Notes: generated by a model from the sequence alone, not told the origin. A DNA stretch of 63,595 nucleotides from Candidatus Hydrogenedentota bacterium (GCA_903925285.1 CAIYET010000115.1:1-63595), one strand, 5' to 3'. Positions 44,465 to 52,262 are shown, counted from the first letter of the stretch. Program-made: numbers and translations.

Positions 44465-44728
44465 ATGACAGAAAATGACTGGCAACTAATCATAGGAGTG
44501 ACCGCGAGCATCAATGCGGTTCAACTGATTGACCGATACCGGATCGTGCGCGACATGGGCATCTTCGCGGCGATCTTGCCGCGCGTATTTATCGCGGTGA
44601 TCTTTATGATAGATGGACTCATTCCAGAGCCGCATCCCGTCTATGTCCGCGACCTGGATTACATATCACTGATTCTGCTGTTCGCAACATCCATCGTAAA
44701 TATGATCGCGGAGAGACTTCGCAAATGA
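44465..44728 (+). CDS. Two-helix membrane protein, holin-like
   Basis: 87 residues with hydrophobic stretches around 29-50 (MGIFAAILPRVFIAVIFMID) and 66-82 (YISLILLFATSIVNMIAE). Next to the protease at 45061, so a holin is plausible. Sequence alone does not prove it. Confidence 0.5.
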   Translation: MTENDWQLIIGVTASINAVQLIDRYRIVRDMGIFAAILPRVFIAVIFMIDGLIPEPHPVYVRDLDYISLILLFATSIVNMIAERLRK

Positions 44729-45057
44729 CACCGGAAATAATAGCTGCGGGAACCGCACTCATCGTAGCGCTCGTCAGTGGGGTGATTAGTGTCAGAAACT
44801 CATCATCCCAAATAAAGCGGGACGCCTTGACAATCGCAAACGAACAGATTGACCGGATGGACAAGCGGCTGCAAGTGGTCGAGGCTGAGAACAGCACGAT
44901 ACAAAAATCTATGTTCGCGCTGGCTATGGCTAATGCCACGCAAGCCACAAAAATCGTGCGACTCGAAGCAGAACTGACTTCGCGGGACAGTCGGATCGTT
45001 GAACTAGAAACGCAAGTGGCGGAGTTACAAGCAAAGCAAAGACAAACGGAAGGATAA
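44725..45057 (+). CDS. Membrane-anchored coiled-coil protein
   Basis: 110 residues: an N-terminal hydrophobic segment (IIAAGTALIVALVSGVISV) and a long coiled coil (IDRMDKRLQVVEAENSTIQK onward). The plan fits a spanin- or holin-associated protein of the lysis cassette. It is ATGA-coupled to the previous gene. Confidence 0.55.
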   Translation: MTPEIIAAGTALIVALVSGVISVRNSSSQIKRDALTIANEQIDRMDKRLQVVEAENSTIQKSMFALAMANATQATKIVRLEAELTSRDSRIVELETQVAELQAKQRQTEG

Positions 45058-45060
45058 ATT

Positions 45061-45879
45061 ATGATTCAAAAACGTCTGCCGCGTTCACCGCGCGACAACA
45101 ACGACTACGAGCTTTCAAACTTCTTACGCAAAGCTGCCGTCCTGCCGGCGGTGCGTGACTGGGGATTCCCTCAGCAACCTCTCAATCAGGTAAAGACCTC
45201 ACATTGTGGCGGATTCTCTCTCGCCGACAAACGCGCTAGTCCTGGATCGGCATTCGGCTCGATCCCGCAAACAGACCGAGATGGGCACGATTATTACTAT
45301 CTCATCAAAGCCCTAGAGGGCGTAAAGCCAAACGATCCAACCTATGAGGATGGAGTTTACACCCGCGATGCTCTGAAGCTCTGCGTCCAACTGGGCTGGG
45401 CAAGGGCGTATGCTTTCGCTAGCGATCTGAACTCCGCCAAGTCATTCATTCTAGGTCAGGACACCCTACTCTTTGGTAGCGTCTGGCTCGCAGATATGTT
45501 TGACACGGACGCCGAGGGTTTCATCCACTTTGGCGGCAATGTTGCCGGCGGTCATTTGTGGGAAGTCCGCGGCTTCGATAGCGACCGAGACGTTTGGACC
45601 GGACAACAATCTTGGGGTCCGTGGGGTTACCAAAAGAACGGCACCTTCTACATCAAGGGCGCTGACTTTGAAGCTCTCTACAAACAATCCGGCGAGATCG
45701 GGGCGGTGGTAGAAACTGCCAACGTCCCAGTCCCAACTCCCGGAAATGGATGCTATGATCTGCAAGCCATGATCGCGCGCAACATCAAGTCCATGAGCGC
45801 GTCAAAAGACCCAAATGTTCAACTCTACATCAAGTCGTTGCAAGCCCAGCTTGCGGTTCTCAAAGCGGGCAAAGTCTAA
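45061..45879 (+). CDS. Papain-like cysteine protease
   Basis: 272 residues. NQVKTSHCGGFSLAD puts the nucleophile at C49; GGHLWEV gives H165; QQSWGPWG (183-190) replaces the usual N-S-W-G, with Gln in the Asn position. C1-fold peptidases are found in some phages. In this lysis-cassette position it may act as the endolysin or help to release it, in contrast to usual glycosidase or amidase lysins. No signal peptide, so a holin would be needed. Confidence 0.65.
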   Translation: MIQKRLPRSPRDNNDYELSNFLRKAAVLPAVRDWGFPQQPLNQVKTSHCGGFSLADKRASPGSAFGSIPQTDRDGHDYYYLIKALEGVKPNDPTYEDGVYTRDALKLCVQLGWARAYAFASDLNSAKSFILGQDTLLFGSVWLADMFDTDAEGFIHFGGNVAGGHLWEVRGFDSDRDVWTGQQSWGPWGYQKNGTFYIKGADFEALYKQSGEIGAVVETANVPVPTPGNGCYDLQAMIARNIKSMSASKDPNVQLYIKSLQAQLAVLKAGKV

Positions 45880-45885
45880 AGCGCG

Positions 45886-46020
45886 ATGAGGTTTGGATTT
45901 CTGCTCGCCGCGCTGATGGGCGCGGTCTTGCTCAAGTATGAGCGCAACAGTCAATACAAAGAACTTTGGATCCTGCTGATCGCGGGTAGCTTACTTGCAT
46001 TCGCGGCGAGCCAGGATTAG
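45886..46020 (+). CDS. Small two-TM membrane protein
   Basis: 44 residues with two hydrophobic segments (FGFLLAALMGAVLL and LWILLIAGSLLAFAA) around a charged loop. Starts six bases after the protease stop. Possible second holin or antiholin. Confidence 0.5.
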   Translation: MRFGFLLAALMGAVLLKYERNSQYKELWILLIAGSLLAFAASQD

Positions 46021-46047
46021 AATACAAACACTTCAAGGGGTGATTTC

Positions 46048-46260
46048 ATGGCAAACGATCTAAGCAAGTTGGTCTCGGTCCGACTCGTCCAGGACGATGG
46101 AAAGTCATTGGGCAACTCGGTGGACATGGCGGAGAGCGACGCTTTCCCGCTCATTCAAACCTTCCAAGCGTTCTTCACGAACTCGGTCACCGAAGACATT
46201 CGCGATTTTGTCGAGTGGGCTGAGGGCGGGATCGGCGCGCAGGAGAACAATGCCGAATAG
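46048..46260 (+). CDS. Small acidic protein
   Basis: 70 residues after AAGGGG. LVSVRLVQDDGKSLGNSVDM and an acidic C-terminus. No family recognised. Confidence 0.55.
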   Translation: MANDLSKLVSVRLVQDDGKSLGNSVDMAESDAFPLIQTFQAFFTNSVTEDIRDFVEWAEGGIGAQENNAE

Positions 46261-46268
46261 GAAAAACA

Positions 46269-46293
46269 ACCACGCGCTAAATTGGCGCGTGGT
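46269..46293. terminator. Hairpin between small genes
   Basis: A 9-bp perfect stem ACCACGCGC/GCGCGTGGT with loop TAAATTG, followed by TAAAAC. No U-run on the plus strand, GTTTTTC on the minus. Moderate terminator, more plausible on the minus strand, or an mRNA processing site. Confidence 0.5.
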
Positions 46294-46344
46294 AAAACAC
46301 GCCGCGCCGTTCGCGGCAAATCAAGTCGCAAAGAGGTCAAATCT

Positions 46345-46830
46345 ATGAACGCATTCAAAAAATTCGTTCGCGGGAATTTAGTCCCGCTCGTGGTGCTCGT
46401 CGCAACGGTGATCGCCGCCTTCGCATTTCCGTTCAAAGCCGCCGACGCGGTCAGCGTCAAGGGCATTGATCCGAACACGATCATTGCCTTCTTCGGCATG
46501 TCGCTGAGTCAGTTCTTCACCTGGCTGGCCAGTCAAATCGTGGTGGGCGGCGGGATCGGCGCCCTGCTCGTGTTCTATATCATCACGCCGATCGCCACGT
46601 GGCTCGAAGTTCCGGATTCCGTGACCCAGGTCTTTACCGGGTTGGTCTTCACGGCCATCGCCAATGCGCTCACGGCGCTGGTCGGCGCGGTCGCGCCGGC
46701 GTACTTGCCGCTGCCGCTCTGGCAGATCGTGATCGTGCTCGTCGCGGTTGCGGTCAACTACTACTTTGCCAAGGTCTCGCTCAACGCGCATCCGCGCGGA
46801 ACATCGGCCGCGCAGCGCGCACTCGGATAA
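46345..46830 (+). CDS. Multi-pass membrane protein
   Basis: 161 residues from ATG 46345 (AGAGG upstream; frame open from 46282). Four hydrophobic segments: about 11-28, 55-78, 88-112 and 118-140. A positively charged N-terminus suggests N-in. Could be a holin or a superinfection-exclusion protein. No family recognised. Confidence 0.6.
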   Translation: MNAFKKFVRGNLVPLVVLVATVIAAFAFPFKAADAVSVKGIDPNTIIAFFGMSLSQFFTWLASQIVVGGGIGALLVFYIITPIATWLEVPDSVTQVFTGLVFTAIANALTALVGAVAPAYLPLPLWQIVIVLVAVAVNYYFAKVSLNAHPRGTSAAQRALG

Positions 46831-46870
46831 TAAAAGTCGTCGCGATTGCATCCCGCGACGGCGGAACAAA

Positions 46871-46901
46871 AAAGCGGGTCTGTTTGCCACAGGCCCGCTT
46901 T
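46871..46901. terminator. Bidirectional terminator 1
   Basis: AAAGCGGGTCTG pairs with CAGGCCCGCTTT (one G-U pair). On the plus strand it is followed by TTTCAAATT, on the minus by TTTTTTG. It ends the late plus operon and blocks the minus strand. Confidence 0.75.
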
Positions 46902-46909
46902 CAAATTAA

Positions 46910-46949
46910 AAATGACAGCCAACCTTTGCGGGTTTCATGGCTGTCATTT
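46910..46949. terminator. Bidirectional terminator 2
   Basis: AAATGACAGCCA pairs with TGGCTGTCATTT. The minus-strand run is TTTTTAATTT, directly at the end of the small gene at 46944-47066; the plus-strand run is GTTTTG. Together with terminator 1 it isolates the late genes from the regulatory island. Confidence 0.8.
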
Positions 46950-47066
46950 GTTTTGCCAGGACACAAGTCCATACGGGATCGGCTTGACGATCTCCGGCTC
47001 GGTGAATCCGCCGTTTCGGCAACGGTGACGCGAACGATGTGACGGGAATACATGTGCTGGCTTCAT
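46944..47066 (-). CDS. Tiny minus-strand protein
   Basis: 40 residues, ATG at 47066, ending NGGFTEPEIVKPIPYGLVSW and three more. It is basic at its N-terminus (HRSRHRCR). It has its own promoter (TTGCGA/TACAAT) with the start six bases after the -10, so it may be leaderless, and ends in a terminator. The operator palindrome sits over its promoter. Could be a small regulator; unknown family. Confidence 0.5.
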   Translation of the reverse strand: MKPAHVFPSHRSRHRCRNGGFTEPEIVKPIPYGLVSWQNK

Positions 47067-47072
47067 AATTAA

Positions 47073-47101
47073 ATTGTAACACGGTTAGTTACAAATCGCA
47101 A
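47073..47101 (-). promoter_or_regulatory. Minus-strand promoter
   Basis: Read on the minus strand: TTGCGA, a 17-base spacer, TACAAT. It drives the tiny gene at 46944-47066. The palindrome TTGTAAC-n7-GTTACAA lies within its spacer and -10. Confidence 0.55.
47074..47094. promoter_or_regulatory. Operator-like palindrome
   Basis: TTGTAAC, seven bases, GTTACAA: a perfect inverted repeat of the kind bound by dimeric repressors. It lies between divergent promoters, overlapping the minus one and about 44 bases upstream of the plus -35. Confidence 0.6.
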
Positions 47102-47137
47102 GCTATAAAATACAACTTCTAGCAACAAACTTGGGTA

Positions 47138-47165
47138 TTGACAATCTTTACAACTGTGATAGAAT
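47138..47165 (+). promoter_or_regulatory. Sigma70-type promoter
   Basis: TTGACA, a 16-base spacer and TAGAAT, 23 bases before ATG 47188, which has AAAGGGAG. Starts the DNA-processing operon up to 52262. Confidence 0.75.
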
Positions 47166-47187
47166 AACACTCAAAGGGAGTATAACA

Positions 47188-47658
47188 ATGGCAAAGAAGA
47201 AAACAAAAAAAAGATTGGTAGAAAAAAGATCGGCAAGGGTCAAGCCAGTGCGCGGGTTTAGCAAGCCGCGCACTGGCGCGCACGGGTTTAGCAAGCCGCG
47301 CACTGGCGCGGCGCTTGAAAGAACTGCATACCACGATGCTTTAGAAGCGCCATCAGTCGCGGAGAAAGGGCGAGCGGCGCCGGCAGAGATGATCATGCTG
47401 CACCAAGGGACACGCCCGACTCGCGTGCCGCTGGGCAAGACTCGCACGGACGAACAAAAGATCGGCGGTAAAACCGTGACCGTGGTCTATGGTGATGTTT
47501 GGACAGCGGTCCGCAAGCTGGGTGTCTCGAAGATGACTGTGACCAATCGAATCAAATTGCCCACGGGTCATCCGCACAAATTGTCGGCGGTTCGGTTTGG
47601 CAGCGCCAAGTTATGGATTCCAATGTCCGAGCTGGAAGCGAAACCCGAGCCAGTTTAA
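47188..47658 (+). CDS. Putative DNA-binding protein with repeats
   Basis: 156 residues from ATG 47188. A very basic N-terminus (AKKKTKKRLVEKR) is followed by two copies of GFSKPRTGA encoded by a 30-bp tandem repeat. The C-terminal half (YGDVWTAVRKLGVSKMTVTN) looks like a helix-turn-helix of the excisionase/MerR-like type, followed by LSAVRFGSAKLWIPMSELE. First gene after the promoter, so a regulator of the island is likely. Confidence 0.55.
   Translation: MAKKKTKKRLVEKRSARVKPVRGFSKPRTGAHGFSKPRTGAALERTAYHDALEAPSVAEKGRAAPAEMIMLHQGTRPTRVPLGKTRTDEQKIGGKTVTVVYGDVWTAVRKLGVSKMTVTNRIKLPTGHPHKLSAVRFGSAKLWIPMSELEAKPEPV
47244..47310 (+). repeat. Palindromic unit with tandem duplication
   Basis: A 12-bp perfect inverted repeat (GCCAGTGCGCGG and CCGCGCACTGGC, 10-base loop) is followed by a 30-bp direct repeat (47251-47280, 47281-47310, one mismatch). 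The hairpin sits in coding sequence and adds residues to the protein. It resembles inserted REP-type or short mobile palindromes. Confidence 0.75.
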
Positions 47659-47683
47659 CGCACGAGCCGAGCAAGGAAGAAAC

Positions 47684-47977
47684 GTGAACACAGCAAAGCA
47701 TAAACGCTTAACAAATCAAGAGATCGAACGGATCGGCGTCTGGGGTAGCGCCAAGATACCGCCTTACTGGGAAGAGCTACGGAATTATGTCTTCAAAAGA
47801 GATGGACATCGATGCTCTCGATGCCACAAGGTCTTCAAAGACAAAATGCTGGATGCTCATCATATCATTTGGCGCGAGAATGGCGGGAGTGACAATCCAA
47901 AGAACCTGACCACTGTTTGCACGCCGTGTCACGACCTAAAACTGTTGGATCTGCCCGAATCGTGGCACACAACATAA
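47684..47977 (+). CDS. HNH endonuclease
   Basis: 97 residues from GTG 47684 after AAGGAAG. CSRC (44-47) and CTPC (79-82) bind zinc; DAHHIIWRENGG (58-69) and NLTTVC...CHDLK give the HNH active site. A nuclease that cuts double-stranded DNA. In phages it often sits near terminase; here it lies in the DNA-processing operon. Confidence 0.9.
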   Translation: MNTAKHKRLTNQEIERIGVWGSAKIPPYWEELRNYVFKRDGHRCSRCHKVFKDKMLDAHHIIWRENGGSDNPKNLTTVCTPCHDLKLLDLPESWHTT

Positions 47978-47996
47978 GAATCGAGAGGAAACCAGA

Positions 47997-48404
47997 ATGT
48001 CAAACAACTCGTTTCGGTTCGATCCAAATAGTTCCGGGGAGGTTTCTGCTCGTGTAACGCAGTTCGCGGCAATCAGGTCGATACACGGGCTGCAAAAAGC
48101 AAGGAGAGTGCTAGGGCTGTCTCAGTCGCAGTTAGCACGTGAAATAACGCGATTGGCGAGGCAGTCCGGCGAGCATCCCGTCAGCCGATCAACAGTCGCA
48201 AACTGGGAATCAAGACGAAAGATGATGGCGCGTCAATACGTGGACGCTGTTGGGCGCTTGCTGGCAACGTGGGTTTCCGATAAACTGGGACGCCGCATCG
48301 CAACACGGATTCAGGTTAATTCGCCGTGGCAAGTGACATTGTTTGCGACGTGCTCGAATTGCAACAAGTGGTTCGAGATACGCCGTTCAACGCAGAGGAA
48401 ATGA
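47997..48404 (+). CDS. XRE-type regulator
   Basis: 135 residues. QKARRVLGLSQSQLAREITR and STVANWESRRKMM (about 33-76) form a Cro/CI-like helix-turn-helix. A CSNCNKWF near 118 may bind zinc. It may control the divergent promoters upstream through the palindrome at 47074. Confidence 0.75.
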   Translation: MSNNSFRFDPNSSGEVSARVTQFAAIRSIHGLQKARRVLGLSQSQLAREITRLARQSGEHPVSRSTVANWESRRKMMARQYVDAVGRLLATWVSDKLGRRIATRIQVNSPWQVTLFATCSNCNKWFEIRRSTQRK

Positions 48405-49072
48405 GCAAGTTGCAAGAAACGAGGCACATGATTACTATCGCATTTGACGCCGCCGAAAAATTCACGGGCTGGGGAGTCCTTGGGGACTTGGGCGAGATCA
48501 ACAGCTACGGCGTCATCAAAACTCAGCACGATGCCGACATAACGGATGGGCAAGATCAATTCAATCGCCAAGCGGTCTTGCGCGGCGAGGTTCTGAACGT
48601 GATTCACGCTGTCGGTGCATCTCTTGTCCTAGCCGAGCGCCGGCTACAAAATCTCACCATCGCCATTGAGCGCACGGACTGGAAGCGCGGCAGGTCAGCG
48701 TCACGCGTCGGTCTCATCACCGATGGGATCGCACGCGAAGCACTCGCCATTGCGACCTCGACTATCTTTGGCGTTTGCTTGGAACTGGGGATTGATCCGC
48801 TGATCACCGGACCGTTGGAATGGAAACGCGCACTGGGAACGGGACGCAGTAAAGGGGGCGCGGCGGAATGGTGTATCAAGCAATGGCCGATGCGCTTCAA
48901 GCAAGGGATCTCCGACAAGACGCGCGCCGGCAAACGCACGATCAAGAAAGTTTGCATCGACATCGGGACGGATGAGATCGTGCCCGATCACGTCACCGAC
49001 GCACTGGCGATGGGCTACTATGCACGTGGACTGAACAAACTGGCTACGGACTTGAAAGGAGTGCTACCGTGA
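48401..49072 (+). CDS. RuvC-like resolvase/nuclease
   Basis: 223 residues from ATG 48401 (overlaps the XRE stop; ATG 48428 also possible). ITIAFDAAEKFTGWGV gives D16, LTIAIERTDW gives E90, and DHVTDALAMG near 200 gives the last acidic residues of the RNase H-like RuvC fold. Such phage enzymes resolve Holliday junctions or branched DNA before packaging. Confidence 0.75.
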   Translation: MSKLQETRHMITIAFDAAEKFTGWGVLGDLGEINSYGVIKTQHDADITDGQDQFNRQAVLRGEVLNVIHAVGASLVLAERRLQNLTIAIERTDWKRGRSASRVGLITDGIAREALAIATSTIFGVCLELGIDPLITGPLEWKRALGTGRSKGGAAEWCIKQWPMRFKQGISDKTRAGKRTIKKVCIDIGTDEIVPDHVTDALAMGYYARGLNKLATDLKGVLP

Positions 49073-49161
49073 TGTACACCGCACAAGACATCGACAACCT
49101 GATCGACGACGCGACGCTCGGACGCACGACCGAGGCGCAACTACGCAAGTATCTGGCATGA
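49072..49161 (+). CDS. Micro-ORF, 29 residues
   Basis: Starts at the stop of the RuvC-like gene (TGATG) and ends at the next start (ATGA). Acidic helix YTAQDIDNLIDDATLGRTT. Coupling on both sides is the main support. Confidence 0.4.
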   Translation: MYTAQDIDNLIDDATLGRTTEAQLRKYLA

Positions 49162-49748
49162 GTGGAATCGCGGAATGCCCGCGCAAACTCTTCTGGGGCA
49201 TGCTCAAAGGATCGGATCACCTGCTCAAAACATTGCCGCGCGATCTGCGCCTGGTGCAACAACGCAATTTCAAACGGGGCTATGGCATAGAGAAAATATG
49301 GCGTGAGATGGTCAAAGATGCTTTGCTCGACCCAGCACCGCTCCCGCCGGATCCGGAAGGACCCGCGATTGTTGGCTTCGACCCGATCTTTCGTGGGCAC
49401 GTGGATGGAATCTACAAGTCGGGGCAGATCGCGGAGTGCAAAAGCGTCGCGCCTGAAAAATTCCAACGCATCGTGCGCGTGGAAAATAGGATTCCGCCAT
49501 TTCACTACTGGCAAGTCCAGGCGTACATGCGCTATTCAGATTTTGACGCGACCCTGATTACCTATTTTCAATCGAGCACGCTCGAGCACGCAACTTTTCG
49601 TATCACGCAAGACGACAAGGTGGGCGACGCTATCGAGAAAAAAGCAAGACTCGTGCTGGCGTGCTACGCCAAGGTTCCACCTGGCGAGATTCCGATCAAT
49701 GGCACGCGCGCCGCGCCCGCGTGTGAATGTGGACGATGCAAAGACTGA
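49158..49748 (+). CDS. Cas4-like Fe-S nuclease
   Basis: 196 residues of the PD-(D/E)XK family. The core is GHVDGIYKSGQIAECKSV (D83, E93-x-K95), with QVQAY (Q119 to Y123) as the RecB/Cas4 QxxxY motif. C7 in ECPRKLFW and C189, C191, C194 near the end (CECGRC) can hold a 4Fe-4S cluster as in Cas4 and AddB. No CRISPR array or Cas1 nearby, so a recombination or DNA-end-processing role is likelier. Confidence 0.8.
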   Translation: MSGIAECPRKLFWGMLKGSDHLLKTLPRDLRLVQQRNFKRGYGIEKIWREMVKDALLDPAPLPPDPEGPAIVGFDPIFRGHVDGIYKSGQIAECKSVAPEKFQRIVRVENRIPPFHYWQVQAYMRYSDFDATLITYFQSSTLEHATFRITQDDKVGDAIEKKARLVLACYAKVPPGEIPINGTRAAPACECGRCKD

Positions 49749-49768
49749 ACCAAGCAAGGATGTGAACA

Positions 49769-49837
49769 ATGGCCGCAAATCCTAGCATTGAACTGAAAAA
49801 GCCACGACGACTTTCACCGTTTGGGCACACGCGTTGA
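49769..49837 (+). CDS. Micro-ORF, 22 residues
   Basis: AAGGA lies ten bases upstream. Basic peptide ending LKKPRRLSPFGHTR. Its stop overlaps the TTG of the next gene. Could be a translational leader. Confidence 0.35.
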   Translation: MAANPSIELKKPRRLSPFGHTR

Positions 49838-50280
49838 GCATCGCAACAAAAGCGAACGACGCGCAACAACAAGCGATTGCCTACTTGAACGAACGCCGCA
49901 ATGAATCGCTGGCGCAGATCGTCGGCATCGGCGAGCGGCGTGGGCTGGACGTCAACCTCGAGGCGGCGGAGCTGACATTCAACCAACCTTACACAGTTCT
50001 GCCCGCTCAAACCGGCGACCCGAATGAAGTCATGATCGTGCAATCGCTGATCGTCGCCGGGTTGCCGGCGATTGGCTGGATCCTGTCGCCCACTGAACTG
50101 CGCGCGGTCAAGTCGCATTCCGTCGCCGACACGTACATCAGCGCTTTCAAAGCGGCGGCGCACGTCGGTCTGGTGGTGCATGATGACCAGGGCTGGCGCA
50201 CGAACCAAGTCAAGATCAATTCACTCATTGCCGTATATCAAAAAATTGGCACTAGTGCCAAAAAATTCGGTGATCCATGA
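49834..50280 (+). CDS. Hypothetical DNA-associated protein
   Basis: 148 residues from TTG 49834. Helical N-terminus (ATKANDAQQQAIAYLNERRN), then an alternating hydrophobic part with TVLPAQTGDPNEV. The second half (ILSPTELRAVKSHSVADTYI ... VHDDQGWRTNQVKIN) may be a winged helix. Overlaps the FtsK-like gene by four bases, suggesting a partner of the ATPase. Confidence 0.5.
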   Translation: MSIATKANDAQQQAIAYLNERRNESLAQIVGIGERRGLDVNLEAAELTFNQPYTVLPAQTGDPNEVMIVQSLIVAGLPAIGWILSPTELRAVKSHSVADTYISAFKAAAHVGLVVHDDQGWRTNQVKINSLIAVYQKIGTSAKKFGDP

Positions 50281-52262
50281 ACAAACTATCGCTCATTGCC
50301 ATCGCACTCTGTTTGACCGCTTGCGGATCGCAATCGTTCATCACGACTGCCGCGCCCACGAGCGCCGATCCGTTCGAGCAACTGATCGGCGCTCAAGCCA
50401 GTGCGACTGCCGCCGCTGGACAATACAGCAATGTTTCAGCCGTCGCCACGTCGCGCGCAAGCGCAACGGAGACTTATCTCCTGCTGTCGGCGCAACAAAC
50501 CCGGGTGTACTTGAGCAATGGAGCAACGGCGACGGCGATGACGCAGAACTTGCAAGCGACTCGCGAATCGGCAAAGGTGATCGGCACGCAAACTGCCCTA
50601 GCCAGCGAATCCAGTGCTCAAGCGACCAAAGCCAGCGCCACCCAGACGGCACGGATCGCCGAGTCCAACGCGACCGCGGCTGCCCAGTCATATCAATTCA
50701 CGGCAACGGCTGGCGCCGTGAATGTGCAAGCAACGCAAGCCAGTGCCTCGGCGACATCTACCGCGCACGCGGCGAGCGCGAATGCGACGGCAGTCAGCGG
50801 CAACGCAACGGCAACCGTCGTCGCCGAGGGTGTGAAAACAAAGATCGAGCAAGAAACTTACTCGCGCATGACTGCCGGCACGATCGCTTGGGGCGGACTG
50901 ATCGTTGGCGCGGGTCTCGTCCTGCTGTTGGCGATTCTCATCTATCGCGCTATCGATGTTTTTATCTGGCGCAAACGCATCACTTTTCGCGACGCGTCCG
51001 GTGAGCTGGTGATCTTCTTTCCCGGCGACAAGCGCAACGCCGCGATGCTGCGCCCGGGGCGAATGCCCAGCGAGGGATCCGTCATTGCGGATGGAACTTC
51101 AACCCCATTGACCATCCACGCGGCACCCGGCAGCGCGCCGGCAACTCGCAACGATCAACGGGTCAGTATGCTCCTAGCCGCCAAGTCATCAGATGCGGAA
51201 ACGGATCTGAAAATTGACACGGGCATGAACGAAGGTGAGCGGTTACAGCTCGAGCCAGAGCAAGATCGCAAACCTTTTGAAGCTCGACCGCTGGAACTGC
51301 GACCCAATCGAAAAATGTTCTTGCCAGTTGGCGTCACGGGCACGGCAGAGGAAATGTGGATCCCGCTCAACACGGTTCCGCACGCGCTGGTGGCTGGATC
51401 AAGCGGCATGGGCAAATCAACCTTGATGCACGCATGGATTCAGGCGTTGATCGCGGGTCGGGCTGTAAAACTGGGGATGTATGATGGTAAAGATGGCTTG
51501 GAATTTGAGCGCTACGCCGGCACTGGCGCCGTGGCGCTGAACGATCGCAATCTCGGGGAATTTCTCAAAGAGCTGACGAACGAGGACGCGCAACGAGCGG
51601 AGATGTTCAAACCGCTGGGAGTACGCAATCTCGACGACTACAATGCCACTGGCAAGAACTTGCCGCACGTCGTTCTTTTCATCGATGAGATCAGCCGCGC
51701 GATGGAAGTCGCCGGCGCACGCGAACGACTGGAACAACTGGCTGAACGAGCGCGCGCAACGGGCATCCACCTGGTCATGGCGACGCAACACCCAGACACG
51801 AAGACAATCACGCAGGGCATTCTTTCAAATGCTTTGTTGCGGATCGCGTTTTCCGTGCCGCACAGTGTCAACAGCGTGGCGGTGCTCGGATGCTCGGGCG
51901 CCGAGAAACTGGGCGGGATTCCTGGGCGGATGCTGGTCAATTACCACAGCAAACTGATCGTAGCGCAAGCGTTTGCTGTCAAAGTCCCGATGCCCGGCGA
52001 GTGGAATGTCTCGGAAATGCCGCCGGATATTAGGGAAATGGTCAATATCGCGATAGGGCAGGGCGGTGGACTGTTTGTCGTCACGCAGATCGCGAGAGAA
52101 CTGAACATCCGACCTGCCAAGGTGACAGACGCAGCGCGTTGGCTGGAACGCAACAACCTGCTGACGCCAGTCATCAAGGATGGTGAGGGTCGAAACAAAG
52201 GGCGCCGGATCACTCCCCGACTGCTGGGGATGGTTCAACCTGTGACGGCTACTGGGAAATGA
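50277..52262 (+). CDS. Lipoprotein-anchored FtsK/HerA-like ATPase
   Basis: 661 residues. Residues 1-16 form a signal peptide with lipobox LTAC (C16). Residues 20-195 are Ala/Thr/Ser-rich and helical, likely extracytoplasmic. A single membrane helix lies near 205-230 (IAWGGLIVGAGLVLLLAILI) followed by a positive YRAIDVFIWRKR, so the C-terminus is inside. The motor domain has Walker A AGSSGMGKST (about 373-382), Walker B VVLFIDEIS (463-471) and ATQHPDT. A winged helix (VVTQIARELNIRPAKVTDAA, near 602-621) ends it. The architecture suggests a membrane-fixed DNA pump. Confidence 0.85.
   Translation: MNKLSLIAIALCLTACGSQSFITTAAPTSADPFEQLIGAQASATAAAGQYSNVSAVATSRASATETYLLLSAQQTRVYLSNGATATAMTQNLQATRESAKVIGTQTALASESSAQATKASATQTARIAESNATAAAQSYQFTATAGAVNVQATQASASATSTAHAASANATAVSGNATATVVAEGVKTKIEQETYSRMTAGTIAWGGLIVGAGLVLLLAILIYRAIDVFIWRKRITFRDASGELVIFFPGDKRNAAMLRPGRMPSEGSVIADGTSTPLTIHAAPGSAPATRNDQRVSMLLAAKSSDAETDLKIDTGMNEGERLQLEPEQDRKPFEARPLELRPNRKMFLPVGVTGTAEEMWIPLNTVPHALVAGSSGMGKSTLMHAWIQALIAGRAVKLGMYDGKDGLEFERYAGTGAVALNDRNLGEFLKELTNEDAQRAEMFKPLGVRNLDDYNATGKNLPHVVLFIDEISRAMEVAGARERLEQLAERARATGIHLVMATQHPDTKTITQGILSNALLRIAFSVPHSVNSVAVLGCSGAEKLGGIPGRMLVNYHSKLIVAQAFAVKVPMPGEWNVSEMPPDIREMVNIAIGQGGGLFVVTQIARELNIRPAKVTDAARWLERNNLLTPVIKDGEGRNKGRRITPRLLGMVQPVTATGK

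Noticed and set aside
49158..49748. CRISPR-Cas4 gene implying a CRISPR locus
   Set aside because: No repeat-spacer array, Cas1 or Cas2 is visible anywhere in the window.
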